From positions 329,884 to 393,883 of the forward strand of contig NZ_JAJIRQ010000002.1 of assembly GCF_025717605.1 (NCBI RefSeq): a stretch of DNA of 64,000 nt. Reading direction: 5' to 3'. The DNA comes from Paucibacter sp. TC2R-5 (GTDB taxonomy: Bacteria > Pseudomonadota > Gammaproteobacteria > Burkholderiales > Burkholderiaceae_C). Each line of letters opens with the position of its first letter. Position 1 is the stretch's first letter. Below the pieces are notes generated by a model that was not told where the DNA came from, ran no database searches, and saw nothing but the letters and a program-made list of their open reading frames with translations. Positions 36,034-44,505 of the stretch are shown here, piece by piece. The translations under genes and the position numbers were made by a program.

Positions 36034-36055
36034 ATTGTTCGATAATCTGAACAAT
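36034..36055. promoter_or_regulatory. Inverted repeat overlapping LysR start (candidate operator)
   Basis: ATTGTTC and GAACAAT are perfect 7-base arms around an 8-base spacer in the mmsA/LysR gap. The right arm reaches into the ATG at 36054, and the spacer contains GATAAT, a good -10 match 8 bases before the ATG. The form TTC-N8-GAA fits a LysR-type palindrome and suggests autoregulation, possibly with a leaderless LysR transcript. Confidence 0.5.
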
Positions 36056-37007
36056 GAACAAAGCAAATCCCAGCGAACTGCGCCACGACGTCTTGTGGGG
36101 CCAGCTGCACGCCTTGAGCGTGATCGCCCAGCTCGGCAGCTTCACCAAGGCGGCGCAGCGCCTTGGCCTGTCCAAAGCGGCGGTCAGCCAGCGCATCAGC
36201 GAGCTGGAGCGTGCGATGGGGCAGAGCCTGGTGTCGCGCACCACCCGCTCGGTGCGCCTGTCGCAAGCCGGCCAGGACCTGGTCGATGCCACCGAGGCCA
36301 GTTTTACCCAAATCACCCGAGCCTTAAGTGCGTCGCGCGACGCCGTCGGCCAAGCACGCGGTCTCTTGCGCGTCACCGCGCCGGTGGCGCTGGGCCGTCA
36401 GCATGTGGCGCCTTGCTTGAGCGCCTTCTTCAAGCTGTACCCGCAAATTCGCATTGAACTGGATTTATCCGACCGGCTGGTACCACTGGCGCAAGAGGGC
36501 TTTGATCTGGCCATCCGACATTGCAGCGCGCCGCCGGACAGCCATGTCGCCGTCAAGCTCTGCGCCTCGCGGGCCATCTTGGTGGCCAGCCCGGACTATC
36601 TGCAGGCGCGAGGCGAGCCCGGCCATCCGGACGACTTGGCCGAGCATGCCTGCCTGCCCTATCTGCGCCCCGGCCCGGCGGTCTGGTTGTTTGAACAAGC
36701 CAGCGGCAAAGAGCCGCAGCGCCTGCGCATCCCCGTGCAAGGCCCGCTGCGCGCCAGCAATAGCGAGATCCTGCGCGACGCGGCACTTGATGATCTGGGT
36801 CTGGCCCTGCTGCCCGACTTCAGCGCCGCGCCCGCGCTGCGTAGTGGTGCGCTACTTGAGGTGCTGCCGCAATGGCGGCCGGTCGGCTTCTTTGGCGACA
36901 GCGTCTATGCCGTCTACCCCTGGAACAATCAAGTCCCCCGGCCGCTCAAGCTCTTGCTCGAGCATTTGCGCAAATCCTTCGCCAAAGGTTTCTTGCCCAA
37001 GGCCTAA
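36054..37007 (+). CDS. LysR-family transcriptional regulator beside mmsA
   Basis: A 317-residue LysR regulator. The DNA-binding helix-turn-helix (about residues 17-75) contains [35 protein letters not shown]; the effector domain follows ([20 protein letters not shown]). Position opposite mmsA points to control of that gene. No ribosome-binding site precedes the ATG, which sits at the edge of an inverted repeat, so the message may be leaderless or the gene may start a little later. A G/C-rich hairpin (37014-37040) lies just after the stop. Confidence 0.92.
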   Translation: MNKANPSELRHDVLWGQLHALSVIAQLGSFTKAAQRLGLSKAAVSQRISELERAMGQSLVSRTTRSVRLSQAGQDLVDATEASFTQITRALSASRDAVGQARGLLRVTAPVALGRQHVAPCLSAFFKLYPQIRIELDLSDRLVPLAQEGFDLAIRHCSAPPDSHVAVKLCASRAILVASPDYLQARGEPGHPDDLAEHACLPYLRPGPAVWLFEQASGKEPQRLRIPVQGPLRASNSEILRDAALDDLGLALLPDFSAAPALRSGALLEVLPQWRPVGFFGDSVYAVYPWNNQVPRPLKLLLEHLRKSFAKGFLPKA

Positions 37008-37013
37008 AAAAAA

Positions 37014-37040
37014 CGCCCACCGAGCAAAGCCGGGTGGGCG
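37014..37040. other. GC-rich hairpin after LysR gene
   Basis: CGCCCACC (37014-37021) and GGTGGGCG (37033-37040) form an 8-bp stem. On the plus strand it is preceded by eight A and followed by no T-run, so it would terminate only minus-strand transcription, for which no gene is obvious. It may still protect the 3' end of the LysR message. Confidence 0.45.
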
Positions 37041-37203
37041 CTAAAGCCCTCAAGCAAGAGGGCGTCGTTGGGACGGTTGCAAGGCATTGGTTACGTGACT
37101 CGCTTGGGTTCAATGTAAGGCTTCACGGCCAAGTCCACCATCCCCAAAGAGTGGGATAGAGCTTGAGCCAAGGCTTGATCGGCCTGATCAGCAGCATTGG
37201 CCA

Positions 37204-37237
37204 ATTCGGCCGAATCAGCCGAACCAACCGATTCGGC
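37204..37237. promoter_or_regulatory. Nested ATTCGGC palindromes just before YecA-family gene
   Basis: A perfect 12-base palindrome ATTCGGCCGAAT (37204-37215) overlaps a second inverted pair GCCGAATC (37209-37216) and GATTCGGC (37230-37237). The cluster ends 14 bases before the ATG at 37252, where a ribosome site would lie, and no other Shine-Dalgarno sequence is clear. It could be an operator or an RNA hairpin controlling translation. Confidence 0.4.
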
Positions 37238-37251
37238 GGGACAATAGCCCC

Positions 37252-38157
37252 ATGAGCAAGCCCACGCCCCCACGTCCACCGGCATCGCGTCCGGCCCATT
37301 CACGCAGCGGTAGCAGTAGTGCTGCACCTCGCAGCGGCGCTGCCAAGCCATCCTACGCGCCGGCCCGGCCCGGCACCCGGCCTAGCGGTGCTTCCACCAA
37401 CAAGCCCGCCGCTCAGCCCAGCGCCCCTGCCGCGATACGCCCCTTGAGCGAAGCCGAGTTGGACCGCCTGCAAGCGCTGCTCGACCAAGTCCCCGCGCCG
37501 CTGGAGCCGCTGGATGTCAGCATGCTGGATGGTTACTTGGTCGGCGTGCTGCTGCAGCCCAAGGCCGTGCCCGCGTTTCAATGGTCGCGCCATGTACTGG
37601 ACAGCGAAGAGGGCCGCAGCCCCCCGGCCGGCTTTGACAGCCATGCACTGATGAGCCTGGTCAAGCGCCGCTACCAGGAGTTGAATCAGGCCATCACGCA
37701 GCGGCAATGGTTTGACCCTTGGGTGTTTGAGCTGGAGGAAGACGAAGCAGGCGAAGAAAGCGCGGCGCAGTTCGAAGCCGAGCACGAAGACGGACACGAT
37801 GACGATGAGCTTGGCGGCGATGTGGACGGCAACCCCTCGGACGCCTTGTTCCCTTGGGTGGCCGGCTTTTCGCTCGCCTGCGAGCATTTCCCTGAGCTGA
37901 TGCGCGAAGACGCCGCCGACCTGCTGGAGCCGCTGGCCGCGATCTTCCGCCACATTGACCCGGAAGACCTCGAAGACGCCGACGACTTGTTGGAAGAAAT
38001 CGAATCGCTGGAGCCGGCCAAAGACCTGGAAGAAGCGGTCGAAAGCCTGGTCAGCGCCTGCTTGATGCTGGCCGACGTGTCGCGCCCGCAGGCCAGGCCG
38101 ATGGCGAGCCAGAAGCCGCCGGCCAGGCGCGGCCCGCCGCCGCGAGGGCGTTACTGA
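37252..38157 (+). CDS. YecA/UPF0149-family protein
   Basis: A 301-residue protein with a Pro/Ser/Ala-rich basic N-terminal region (about 1-65) and a YecA/UPF0149 domain: LSEAELDRLQALLDQVPAP, LDVSMLDGYLVGVLLQP, RRYQELNQAI and FPWVAGFSLACEHFPEL. A strongly acidic insert (about 160-200) separates the halves, and the tail is basic (ARRGPPPRGRY). The paralogue at 45358-46116 carries a SEC-C zinc motif at the same end; this copy lacks it. The function of the family is not established. The start is the first ATG after a palindrome cluster. Confidence 0.85.
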   Translation: MSKPTPPRPPASRPAHSRSGSSSAAPRSGAAKPSYAPARPGTRPSGASTNKPAAQPSAPAAIRPLSEAELDRLQALLDQVPAPLEPLDVSMLDGYLVGVLLQPKAVPAFQWSRHVLDSEEGRSPPAGFDSHALMSLVKRRYQELNQAITQRQWFDPWVFELEEDEAGEESAAQFEAEHEDGHDDDELGGDVDGNPSDALFPWVAGFSLACEHFPELMREDAADLLEPLAAIFRHIDPEDLEDADDLLEEIESLEPAKDLEEAVESLVSACLMLADVSRPQARPMASQKPPARRGPPPRGRY

Positions 38158-38248
38158 GCCCTTGAACCGGGAGCAACACGTAAACCGATTGCTCCCGCTA
38201 TCGGACCGCCCAGCACTTGATGATGAGTGCTGAGTTTGTAGCTCAGGC

Positions 38249-39247
38249 TCAAACTCGACGGCGCGTTCCCACGCAAGCAAAGAAGCCTAAACCGGCCAGC
38301 AGCAAAGCAAAGGTCTGCGGCTCCGGCACGGCCGAGATATTGCCGCCGAAGTTGGCGCTATGGATTTCGCCGCGCTGGTCCAATTGCTTGACCAGCACCG
38401 TGCCTTCAATGTTCTGGTTGTTGGTCAACTTGGCCAACGGAGCCAAGACCACGCCGCCGAACTGATTGCTGATGGTCAGATCGGTGGCCTTGTAGAAATT
38501 CCAGATCGCCTTGGTGCCGGCGCTGAAGGCGCTGCCGCCGAGGAAATTGCTGGCAAAGGACAAGGTGGTTTCGTCCACATTGAAGATCACCGTGCTGGCG
38601 CCATTCCAGTTGAATTCGAACTCGCCTTTTGAAAACACCTGGGTGTCGATGGCGCTCAAATTGAACACCGCCAGGCCCTTGCTATTGGCCACGGCGCTGA
38701 AGGTGGCCTTGTTGCCATTGAAGCTTACCGAGCTGCCGGTGCTGGCCAATTGGCTCAGCGAGGTGGACAAGCCGCCGATCACGCTGCCAAACTGGGTGCT
38801 GCTCGCAGCGGCCACGGTGCTTGGCGCTTGACTCAGCAGGCCGCCGTTGTAATTGTTGCCAGACGCCGCGCCAACAATATAGGCAGGGCCATTGAAGTTG
38901 TTACCGCTGGCGCCGGCCAACACGGCCGTGGTGCCGCCATTGACCGTGCTGAATTTGAGGCTGCCTTCGACCACCACGCCGTTGCTATTGACCTTGATGT
39001 TCTCGGCTGAACCCTTGACGGTCAGGCCGGCGTAGCTGGAGGGCTTGATATCGTTCGGATGGCCAGCAAATTCGCCGCCGACTACGCTGCCGCCGATGAA
39101 GCTACGGCCGTCGACATGAGATGCCGAGGCCACATTGCCCAGAGTGACCAAATTGAACTGAGTCAGCACTTCTTGTGCAGTCAACGCTGGGGCGGCACCG
39201 GCGTAAGCGGCGACAAGACTCAAGAGGGCGAATGCAGGTTTTTTCAT
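38249..39247 (-). CDS. PEP-CTERM choice-of-anchor A family protein
   Basis: A 332-residue secreted protein with a short signal peptide (MKKPAFALLSLVAAYAGAAPA), a choice-of-anchor A type body (FNLVTLGNVASASHVDGRSFIGG, NNFNGPAYIVG, a long beta-helical Ser/Gly/Asn-rich centre, and TVIFNVDE) and a C-terminal sorting signal VPEPQTFALLLAGLGFFAC with basic end TRRRV. Such proteins are exported and processed by exosortase, often into exopolysaccharide or biofilm matrix. The ATG at 39247 is chosen because the signal peptide starts there; no ribosome site is evident. A C/G palindrome stands about 68 bases upstream. Confidence 0.88.
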   Translation of the reverse strand: MKKPAFALLSLVAAYAGAAPALTAQEVLTQFNLVTLGNVASASHVDGRSFIGGSVVGGEFAGHPNDIKPSSYAGLTVKGSAENIKVNSNGVVVEGSLKFSTVNGGTTAVLAGASGNNFNGPAYIVGAASGNNYNGGLLSQAPSTVAAASSTQFGSVIGGLSTSLSQLASTGSSVSFNGNKATFSAVANSKGLAVFNLSAIDTQVFSKGEFEFNWNGASTVIFNVDETTLSFASNFLGGSAFSAGTKAIWNFYKATDLTISNQFGGVVLAPLAKLTNNQNIEGTVLVKQLDQRGEIHSANFGGNISAVPEPQTFALLLAGLGFFACVGTRRRV

Positions 39248-39314
39248 GAGGGAAGTTGGATTGGTTGGCTTCCCTAGCATTCTGCCGACTTTCGGAACGA
39301 TGTTTCGATTTCCA

Positions 39315-39332
39315 CCCCCCTGGGTCAGGGGG
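39315..39332. promoter_or_regulatory. C6-N7-G5 palindrome upstream of PEP-CTERM gene
   Basis: A run of six C, a 7-base spacer TGGGTCA and five G. Read towards the choice-of-anchor gene it gives a C-run, TGACCCA and a G-run followed by TGG. Spacer length equals that of the sites at 15094-15116 and 43600-43617. The distance to the start codon is about 68 bases. Confidence 0.45.
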
Positions 39333-39390
39333 CCAAACAACGAGAATCGTGAGCATCACACGCCAAACCCGGCCGCAGCGCGCGGCGCGG

Positions 39391-40722
39391 CTACGCGTTT
39401 TGGAATATCCGCGCTGCGTGCAAGCCCAGGCCCGTCGCCACCGACGCAAAGCGGTCACCGCGCGCCAACGCAGCGGCCGGGTAATCGGCGGCGATGCGCT
39501 CGGCCAATAAGCGCAGGCCGGTGGAGCCGCCGGTGAAGTAAAGCGCATCGATCTGGTCAGGAGCCAAGCCCGCCTGCGCGACGGCCTCACGGCCGGCTTG
39601 GGCGATGCGCTCGATATCGGGGCCGATGGCGGCCACCGCAGCGGCTTCCGACAACTCGATCTGCAAACCGTTCTCGACCACGCCCAGGTCTATGACCGTG
39701 TCACCGCCATTGGCAACGGCGATCTTGGCCGCTTCGGCGCGGCCGGCGAGTTCATGGCCCAGATGATCCTCGACTACCGTCATCAGGCGCTGGTGATGCT
39801 GGACGTTGCCATAGAAGCTGCGCATATTGCGCAGCTCGGCGACGCGGCCTGGGCTGTAGACGGTGTTGATCAGATGCCAGGTGGCGAGGTCGAAATAGAC
39901 GCCGCTGGGCACCTCGCGTGCCGGCGCGCCGGGGCGCTCGGGGCCATAGGAGCGGTAGCCGAATTCGCGCAGCACGCTGGCGAGCTCGACATGGCGGTCA
40001 AAGTCGGTGCCGGCGATGTGCACGCCGTGATTGGCGAGGATGTCATCGCGGCGATCGACGCGCTTCATGCGCTCGGGGCCGACGCGCACGACGGAAAAGT
40101 CCGAGGTGCCTCCGCCGATGTCGGCGACCAGCACGATTTGCTCGCGCTCGCTGTGCTGCTCAAAGTCGAACGCCGCCGCGATCGGCTCGAACTGGAAATG
40201 CACGTCGTCGAAGCCGACCGCATGGGCGGCCGCTTCCAGCGAGGCCTGCGCCTGCGCGTCGCGCTTGGGCTCGCCGTCGACAAAAAACACCGGCCGGCCC
40301 AAGACCAGCTTGTTCAACGGAGCCGGTGCGCCGGCGGCCAGGGCCGAATTGCGCAAGCGCTTCAGGTAGCCGGACAAGATGTCCGAGTATTTGACGCCGC
40401 GCCCGCCGCCGACATCGGTGGTCTGGTCAATCAGGCCGCTGCCGAGGATGCTCTTCATCGAGCGCATCAGGCGGCCATCGGCTCCTTCGACATAAGCCGC
40501 CACGGCGGCACGGCCAAAGGCGCGCGGCGGGCCGTCGGCATCATGCTTGCCGTCTACGTAATAGAACACCGCCGTCGGCATCGTCGTCTGACCGGCTTCC
40601 AGTTCCACCAGGCGCATGGCGCCGCTGCCGTCCAGACGGGGGATGGCGATGGCGGAGTTGGAGGTGCCAAAGTCAATCGCGCAGAAACTTGACTTGGAGG
40701 GGCTGGAAAGCGATGCAGGCAT
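39391..40722 (-). CDS. Hsp70-family ATPase (YegD-like)
   Basis: A 443-residue actin/Hsp70-fold protein with the phosphate-1 loop CAIDFGTSNSAIAI at the N-terminus, a LVADIGGGTSDFSVV phosphate-2 loop, and a TGGST adenosine motif near residue 410. It ends after the nucleotide-binding domain and lacks the DnaK peptide-binding domain, as in YegD-type proteins. It may act as a chaperone-like or regulatory ATPase; clients are unknown. The ATG at 40722 gives a compact N-terminus; a TTG four codons upstream is possible. It follows dadA on the same strand after 96 bases. Confidence 0.9.
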   Translation of the reverse strand: MPASLSSPSKSSFCAIDFGTSNSAIAIPRLDGSGAMRLVELEAGQTTMPTAVFYYVDGKHDADGPPRAFGRAAVAAYVEGADGRLMRSMKSILGSGLIDQTTDVGGGRGVKYSDILSGYLKRLRNSALAAGAPAPLNKLVLGRPVFFVDGEPKRDAQAQASLEAAAHAVGFDDVHFQFEPIAAAFDFEQHSEREQIVLVADIGGGTSDFSVVRVGPERMKRVDRRDDILANHGVHIAGTDFDRHVELASVLREFGYRSYGPERPGAPAREVPSGVYFDLATWHLINTVYSPGRVAELRNMRSFYGNVQHHQRLMTVVEDHLGHELAGRAEAAKIAVANGGDTVIDLGVVENGLQIELSEAAAVAAIGPDIERIAQAGREAVAQAGLAPDQIDALYFTGGSTGLRLLAERIAADYPAAALARGDRFASVATGLGLHAARIFQNA

Positions 40723-40818
40723 GGGCAGGGACAACGGAAGGGGCGCGAATTGTACGGCCCACGCCCGATTTCGCTTGCCTGCGTCCCTGTCGGCTTACCG
40801 GGCTATCTGGCTATCCGT

Positions 40819-42102
40819 CTATCGGACTACCGAACCGTAGAAGCCGAAGTCCAGCGGCGGGCGGCGCCCGGCCATCAACTCGGCCATCGCATGGCCGGAG
40901 CCGGCGCCATGGGTCCAGCCCAAGGTGCCATGGCCGGCGTTGATCCACAGATTGCTGGCCTTCTTGCTGCGACCGATGTAGGGGATATTGGTGGGCGTGC
41001 TCGGGCGCAGGCCGGTCCAGTAATTGGTCTCGCTCAGATCGGCGACGCCGGGGAACAGCTCTTCATAGCGCTTGACCAAGGCTTCGCAGCGGGTGCGCGA
41101 TGTCGGACGGGCCAGGTCGGAGTCAAAGCCGCAAAGCTCTGCGGTGCCGGCGATACGGATGCTGTCGCCCAGGCGCGAAATGGCGATCTTGCGGGTGTCG
41201 TCCAGCAGGCTGACGACGCTGGCTTGCTCGGGCTTCTTGAGCTTCATGGTGGCCGAGTAGCCCTTGGCTGGATAGATATTGAGGAACTCACCGAGCGGGC
41301 GCACCAGCGCCGGCGTGTAGGAACCCATCGCGGCGACAAAAGCGTCGGCCTTCAGCTCGCTCTTCTTGCCGCTGCGGACGCTGGCGATTTGCACCGCGTC
41401 GATCTGCGCACCGCTGCGCGACAGCGCCAGGATGTCGTGCTCATACAAGAAGGTCGCGCCGCGCTCGGCGCATAAGCGCGCCAGCTTTTGCGTGAACACG
41501 CAGGCATCGCCCGACTCGTCGCTGGGCGTGAAGGTGCCGCCGTGGATGTTGTTGCCGAATGTGGCCAGCGCCGGCTCGATCTTCAGGACCTCCGCGCGGT
41601 TCAGTACGCGGCGGTCAACGCCGTGGCGGCGCATGATCTCGGCGCCGGCAGCGCCGTTTTCAAAATCGGCCTGTGAGGAGAAGAAATGCAGGATGCCGCG
41701 CTCCAGCCGTTCGTATTCGATGCCGGTCTGCGCCACCAAGGTCTTCAGCGACTCATGGCTGTAGCGGCCCAGCTGCACCAGTTGTTCGACATTGCGCTCG
41801 AAAGCGGCCGTCGTGCATTGGGTCAAGAAGCTCAGGCCCCAAATCCATTGCTTGGGGTCTAGGCTGGGGCGGAACAGCAGCGGTGAATCATCGCGCAACA
41901 GCCATTTGGCGACCTTGAACGGCGCGCCGGCATTCGCCCAGGGCTCGCAAAAACTGACTGAGATCTGTGCGCCATTGGCGAAACTGGTTTCCAGCGCCGC
42001 ATCGGCTTGGCGGTCCACCACCGTGACCTCGTGGCCCTGCTCGAGCAGATACCAGGCGGTGCTGATGCCGATGATGCCGGCTCCCAAAACGACGACTTTC
42101 AT
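40819..42102 (-). CDS. dadA: D-amino-acid dehydrogenase small subunit
   Basis: A 427-residue FAD-dependent oxidoreductase that oxidises D-amino acids (D-Ala best known) to 2-oxo acids at the membrane. The N-terminal dinucleotide fold VVVLGAGIIGISTAWYLLEQGHEV-type (first 20: VVVLGAGIIGISTAWYLLEQ) and C-terminal GLRPSTPTNIPYIG and NAGHGTLGWTHGAGSG match DadA. Length equals E. coli DadA. The ATG at 42102 has GGAG 6 bases upstream. The usual partner, alanine racemase dadX, is not adjacent. It diverges from an ArgP-like LysR gene that may regulate it. Confidence 0.93.
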   Translation of the reverse strand: MKVVVLGAGIIGISTAWYLLEQGHEVTVVDRQADAALETSFANGAQISVSFCEPWANAGAPFKVAKWLLRDDSPLLFRPSLDPKQWIWGLSFLTQCTTAAFERNVEQLVQLGRYSHESLKTLVAQTGIEYERLERGILHFFSSQADFENGAAGAEIMRRHGVDRRVLNRAEVLKIEPALATFGNNIHGGTFTPSDESGDACVFTQKLARLCAERGATFLYEHDILALSRSGAQIDAVQIASVRSGKKSELKADAFVAAMGSYTPALVRPLGEFLNIYPAKGYSATMKLKKPEQASVVSLLDDTRKIAISRLGDSIRIAGTAELCGFDSDLARPTSRTRCEALVKRYEELFPGVADLSETNYWTGLRPSTPTNIPYIGRSKKASNLWINAGHGTLGWTHGAGSGHAMAELMAGRRPPLDFGFYGSVVR

Positions 42103-42257
42103 AGACACTCCAGCGAACCCGAGGCGGGCCGGTATAAGTTCAAGTCCAAAACGGATATCGGCCAAGACGCGCCCGCGCTGCAGGCCATTCGCGTATTGAT
42201 TGTTTCGCTCATTCACCGATCGAGCGCGGATTGTCGGCAGGCTCCGGTAAAACCAGA

Positions 42258-42277
42258 AGAGAAATTACTATTTCTCT
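42258..42277. promoter_or_regulatory. Perfect inverted repeat in dadA/LysR gap
   Basis: AGAGAAAT and ATTTCTCT are perfect 8-base arms with a 4-base spacer, 20 bases before the LysR start at 42297. The surrounding bases are AT-rich against a GC-rich background. This is a good candidate for the regulator's own binding site. Confidence 0.5.
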
Positions 42278-42296
42278 GGATACATTAGCAATACTT

Positions 42297-43223
42297 ATGA
42301 AAGACCTTGACTCCGCCGCCCTTGATTGCCTAGCCGCCTTGGCCGACGAGCGCAGCTTCGAGCGCGCCGCCCAGCGCCTCAGCATCACCCAAAGTGCGGT
42401 CTCGCAACGGCTACGCAGCTTGGAGTCGCAAGTGGGGCAGTTATTGGTGGTGCGCTCGCGGCCGCTGCGCCTGACCGAGCCCGGCAAGGTCTTGCTGCGC
42501 TTCGCACGCCAATTGCAGGCCTTGCGCACCGACGTGGCGCGCGAGTTGGGCGGGCAAGTGGCGCCGAACGAGCGCATCGCCATCGCCGTCAATGCAGACA
42601 GTCTGGCGACCTGGGTCTTGCCGGCGCTGGACTCGGTCGTGCAGGCGGGCTTGAAACAAGGCTTCGGCCTGGAGTTGGTGGTAGACGACCAAGACTTCAC
42701 CCATGACTGGCTGCGCCAAGGCGAGGTTTTGGGCTGCATCAGCACGGTGCGCCAGGCGCTGCGTGGCTGCTTGGTCCAGCCCTTGGGCGTGATGCGCTAT
42801 GTGGCGGTGGCCAGCCCGGCCTTTATGCGCACGCATTTGCCGGATGGACTCACGGCCAGCAATTTCGCCAACACGCCCTTCTTGGTCGTCAATCGCAAGG
42901 ACGATTGCCAGGTGCAGTGGGTGGCCAAGGCCTTTGGGCTCAGGGCACCGCGGCTGCAGGAGCGCTATGTGCCGTCGAGCGACGCCTATGTGCGGGCGGT
43001 GTGCATGGGCTGGGGGGTTGGCGTGGCGCCGGAGTTGCAAGCCAGGCCCTTGATCGCCAGTGGTGACTTGGTGGCGCTACGGCCCGATCTGAGCGTTGAA
43101 GTCACGCTCTATTGGCACCAGTGGAAATTACTCTCTGACCTGGTGGCGGCCCCGACTCGGGTGGCCTTGCTTGACCAAATTGGCCAAGCCCTTGCGCTGG
43201 GCGCGAAAACAGCTTTGGTCTAG
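42297..43223 (+). CDS. LysR regulator of the ArgP family
   Basis: A 308-residue regulator with an N-terminal helix-turn-helix LDCLAALADERSFERAAQRL-S-ITQSAVSQRLRSLE and effector domain features of ArgP/LysG proteins (LAIAVNADSLATWVLPAL-like: IAVNADSLATWVLPALDSVV). ArgP senses lysine or arginine and usually activates the exporter argO/lysE; no such exporter is next to it. Instead dadA is divergent, so the local target may be D-amino-acid catabolism. ATG at 42297 gives a standard LysR N-terminus. Confidence 0.88.
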   Translation: MKDLDSAALDCLAALADERSFERAAQRLSITQSAVSQRLRSLESQVGQLLVVRSRPLRLTEPGKVLLRFARQLQALRTDVARELGGQVAPNERIAIAVNADSLATWVLPALDSVVQAGLKQGFGLELVVDDQDFTHDWLRQGEVLGCISTVRQALRGCLVQPLGVMRYVAVASPAFMRTHLPDGLTASNFANTPFLVVNRKDDCQVQWVAKAFGLRAPRLQERYVPSSDAYVRAVCMGWGVGVAPELQARPLIASGDLVALRPDLSVEVTLYWHQWKLLSDLVAAPTRVALLDQIGQALALGAKTALV

Positions 43224-43262
43224 CCTTGCAAGAAAAAGCGTTTGCGTGAGGCGTCGCGCCAG

Positions 43263-43490
43263 TCAGCGCAATGCCACGCCGCCAAGCAAAGCCGCCGACG
43301 CTGCGTAAGCGACCGGCAGTGGCACTCGCCCGACAGCGCCGTTGGCGATTTCCTGAGAGCCGCCGACCGACGCAAACCGATGGGACAAAGCGCTGGGTTG
43401 CGACTTCACCGACCCCGCCAGCCAAATTGCGCTGCACACCAACAAGCCAACAATGCTGGCGGTGAGCCATTTCCAAACCAATGCATTCAT
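43263..43490 (-). CDS. Small putative membrane protein
   Basis: A 75-residue product with two hydrophobic segments, about 9-27 (TASIVGLLVCSAIWLAG) and about 56-73 (LPVAYAASAALLGGVAL), joined by a polar loop. GGAG lies about 10 bases before the ATG. I recognise no family. It is placed between the ArgP-like gene and a 276-base gap, converging with the former. Composition and RBS are acceptable but size keeps this tentative. Confidence 0.45.
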   Translation of the reverse strand: MNALVWKWLTASIVGLLVCSAIWLAGSVKSQPSALSHRFASVGGSQEIANGAVGRVPLPVAYAASAALLGGVALR

Positions 43491-43599
43491 GCGTGAAAAC
43501 TCCGTGACGAATTAGGCGTCGAGGGAGCCGCAGCATAACCAAGTAGAAACCAGGACACCAGCCTACCAAAGTAGGATATGAGGTTATTCCCTTAATTCA

Positions 43600-43617
43600 C
43601 CCCCCAGTCTGCGGGGG
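43600..43617. promoter_or_regulatory. C6-N7-G5 palindrome upstream of a small unknown gene
   Basis: Six C, the 7-base spacer AGTCTGC and five G, in the 276-base gap between two small divergent genes, about 150 bases before the ATG at 43767. The same architecture occurs upstream of PEP-CTERM genes in this window. The rest of the gap is AT-richer and holds no other gene that I can support. Confidence 0.4.
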
Positions 43618-43766
43618 CGGGCAAGTTCCTAGATTGCAGGCCGTATCTTTTTAACAACTGCGGTCTGAAGACCCTCCAAATCGGGGATTCAGCAGGCCCT
43701 TGAATCACGCACACTCATTGCCAAGGCGACGCTTTCGCCTGACACAGCCCAAGAGCGAGGTTTGAT

Positions 43767-43985
43767 ATGCGATTCGCACCAGCATTGCGCTTCTTCCGCC
43801 GCAGCCCCGCGCCCTCGATGGAGCAGGACCCCGCCGATCTGGGTACCGCTTTTGGCATGGAAGCCAGCCTCGAAGACGGTGACGATTACCGTGCAAGCGT
43901 CACCGAGGTCGAGTTGGAGTCGGAGCGCGCGCGCGCCGCGCTGGAGTCGCCGCTGGCTTGGCTGTCCAAGCGCCACGGCGCTTGA
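43767..43985 (+). CDS. Small hypothetical protein
   Basis: A 72-residue product: a basic N-terminus (MRFAPALRFFRRSPAPS) then an acidic region (DGDDYRASVTEVELESER) and a helix ending LESPLAWLSKRHGA. There is no signal peptide or membrane helix. A GAGCGAGG sequence precedes the ATG by about 6 bases. The family is not recognised. Its upstream palindrome links it, tentatively, with the PEP-CTERM genes. It converges with the universal stress gene across 25 bases. Confidence 0.55.
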   Translation: MRFAPALRFFRRSPAPSMEQDPADLGTAFGMEASLEDGDDYRASVTEVELESERARAALESPLAWLSKRHGA

Positions 43986-44010
43986 GCACAGGCCAAGCCT
44001 GTTCGCCTGC

Positions 44011-44433
44011 TTAGCGAATCAGCAGCACCGGCGTGCTGCAGTTGGCCATGACCTTGGTCGCGACCGAGCCCATCACCAGATTGGCGATCGTGCCATGGCC
44101 ATGTGAGCCCAAAATGAGCAAATCAAATTTGCCCTTGTCGGCGCTCGCCGCGATCAAATCAGCGGCCGAACCGACCTTGTTGATGTAATCGGCCTTAATT
44201 CCTTGCTTGCTGAAAAAGCTGCGTACGGTCTTCAAGACCTTTTCGCCTTCATCAGCGTAATAGCTCTTCAGCAAATCTTTATCGAGCACCGCAGCCGCTC
44301 GCGGGGGTACGGCCGGCACGGCGTGCAGCACCGTGTACTGATGGGCGTCACCCAACCACTCATCATGTGCGGCCAAATAGGCCAGCATGCGTTTGGTGTA
44401 TGTGCTGCCGTCAACGGCGACCAGGATCTTCAT
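44011..44433 (-). CDS. Universal stress protein (UspA family)
   Basis: A 140-residue single Usp domain: MKILVAVDGSTYTKRMLAYL at the start, VLHAVPAVPP, and the ATP-binding LLILGSHGHGTIANLVMGSVATKV block with STPVLLIR at the end. The G-x2-G-x9-G-S/T pattern is present, so it is probably an ATP-binding Usp. AAAGGAG lies 6 bases before the ATG at 44433. Usp proteins help cells through starvation and stress by mostly unknown means. Confidence 0.95.
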   Translation of the reverse strand: MKILVAVDGSTYTKRMLAYLAAHDEWLGDAHQYTVLHAVPAVPPRAAAVLDKDLLKSYYADEGEKVLKTVRSFFSKQGIKADYINKVGSAADLIAASADKGKFDLLILGSHGHGTIANLVMGSVATKVMANCSTPVLLIR

Positions 44434-44505
44434 ATGCGCTCCTTTGCTGAGATTGCTCTGTGCAACACAGTTTGACATAGGGCCGTAGCGCCAAATTGAT
44501 ACTGG

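Noticed and set aside
37014-37040. Hairpin after the LysR gene as a plus-strand terminator
   Set aside because: The A-run precedes the stem and no T-run follows on the plus strand.
42297-43223. Assignment of the gene symbol argP
   Set aside because: The resemblance is to the family, but the diagnostic neighbour (argO/lysE) is missing, so the symbol was withheld.
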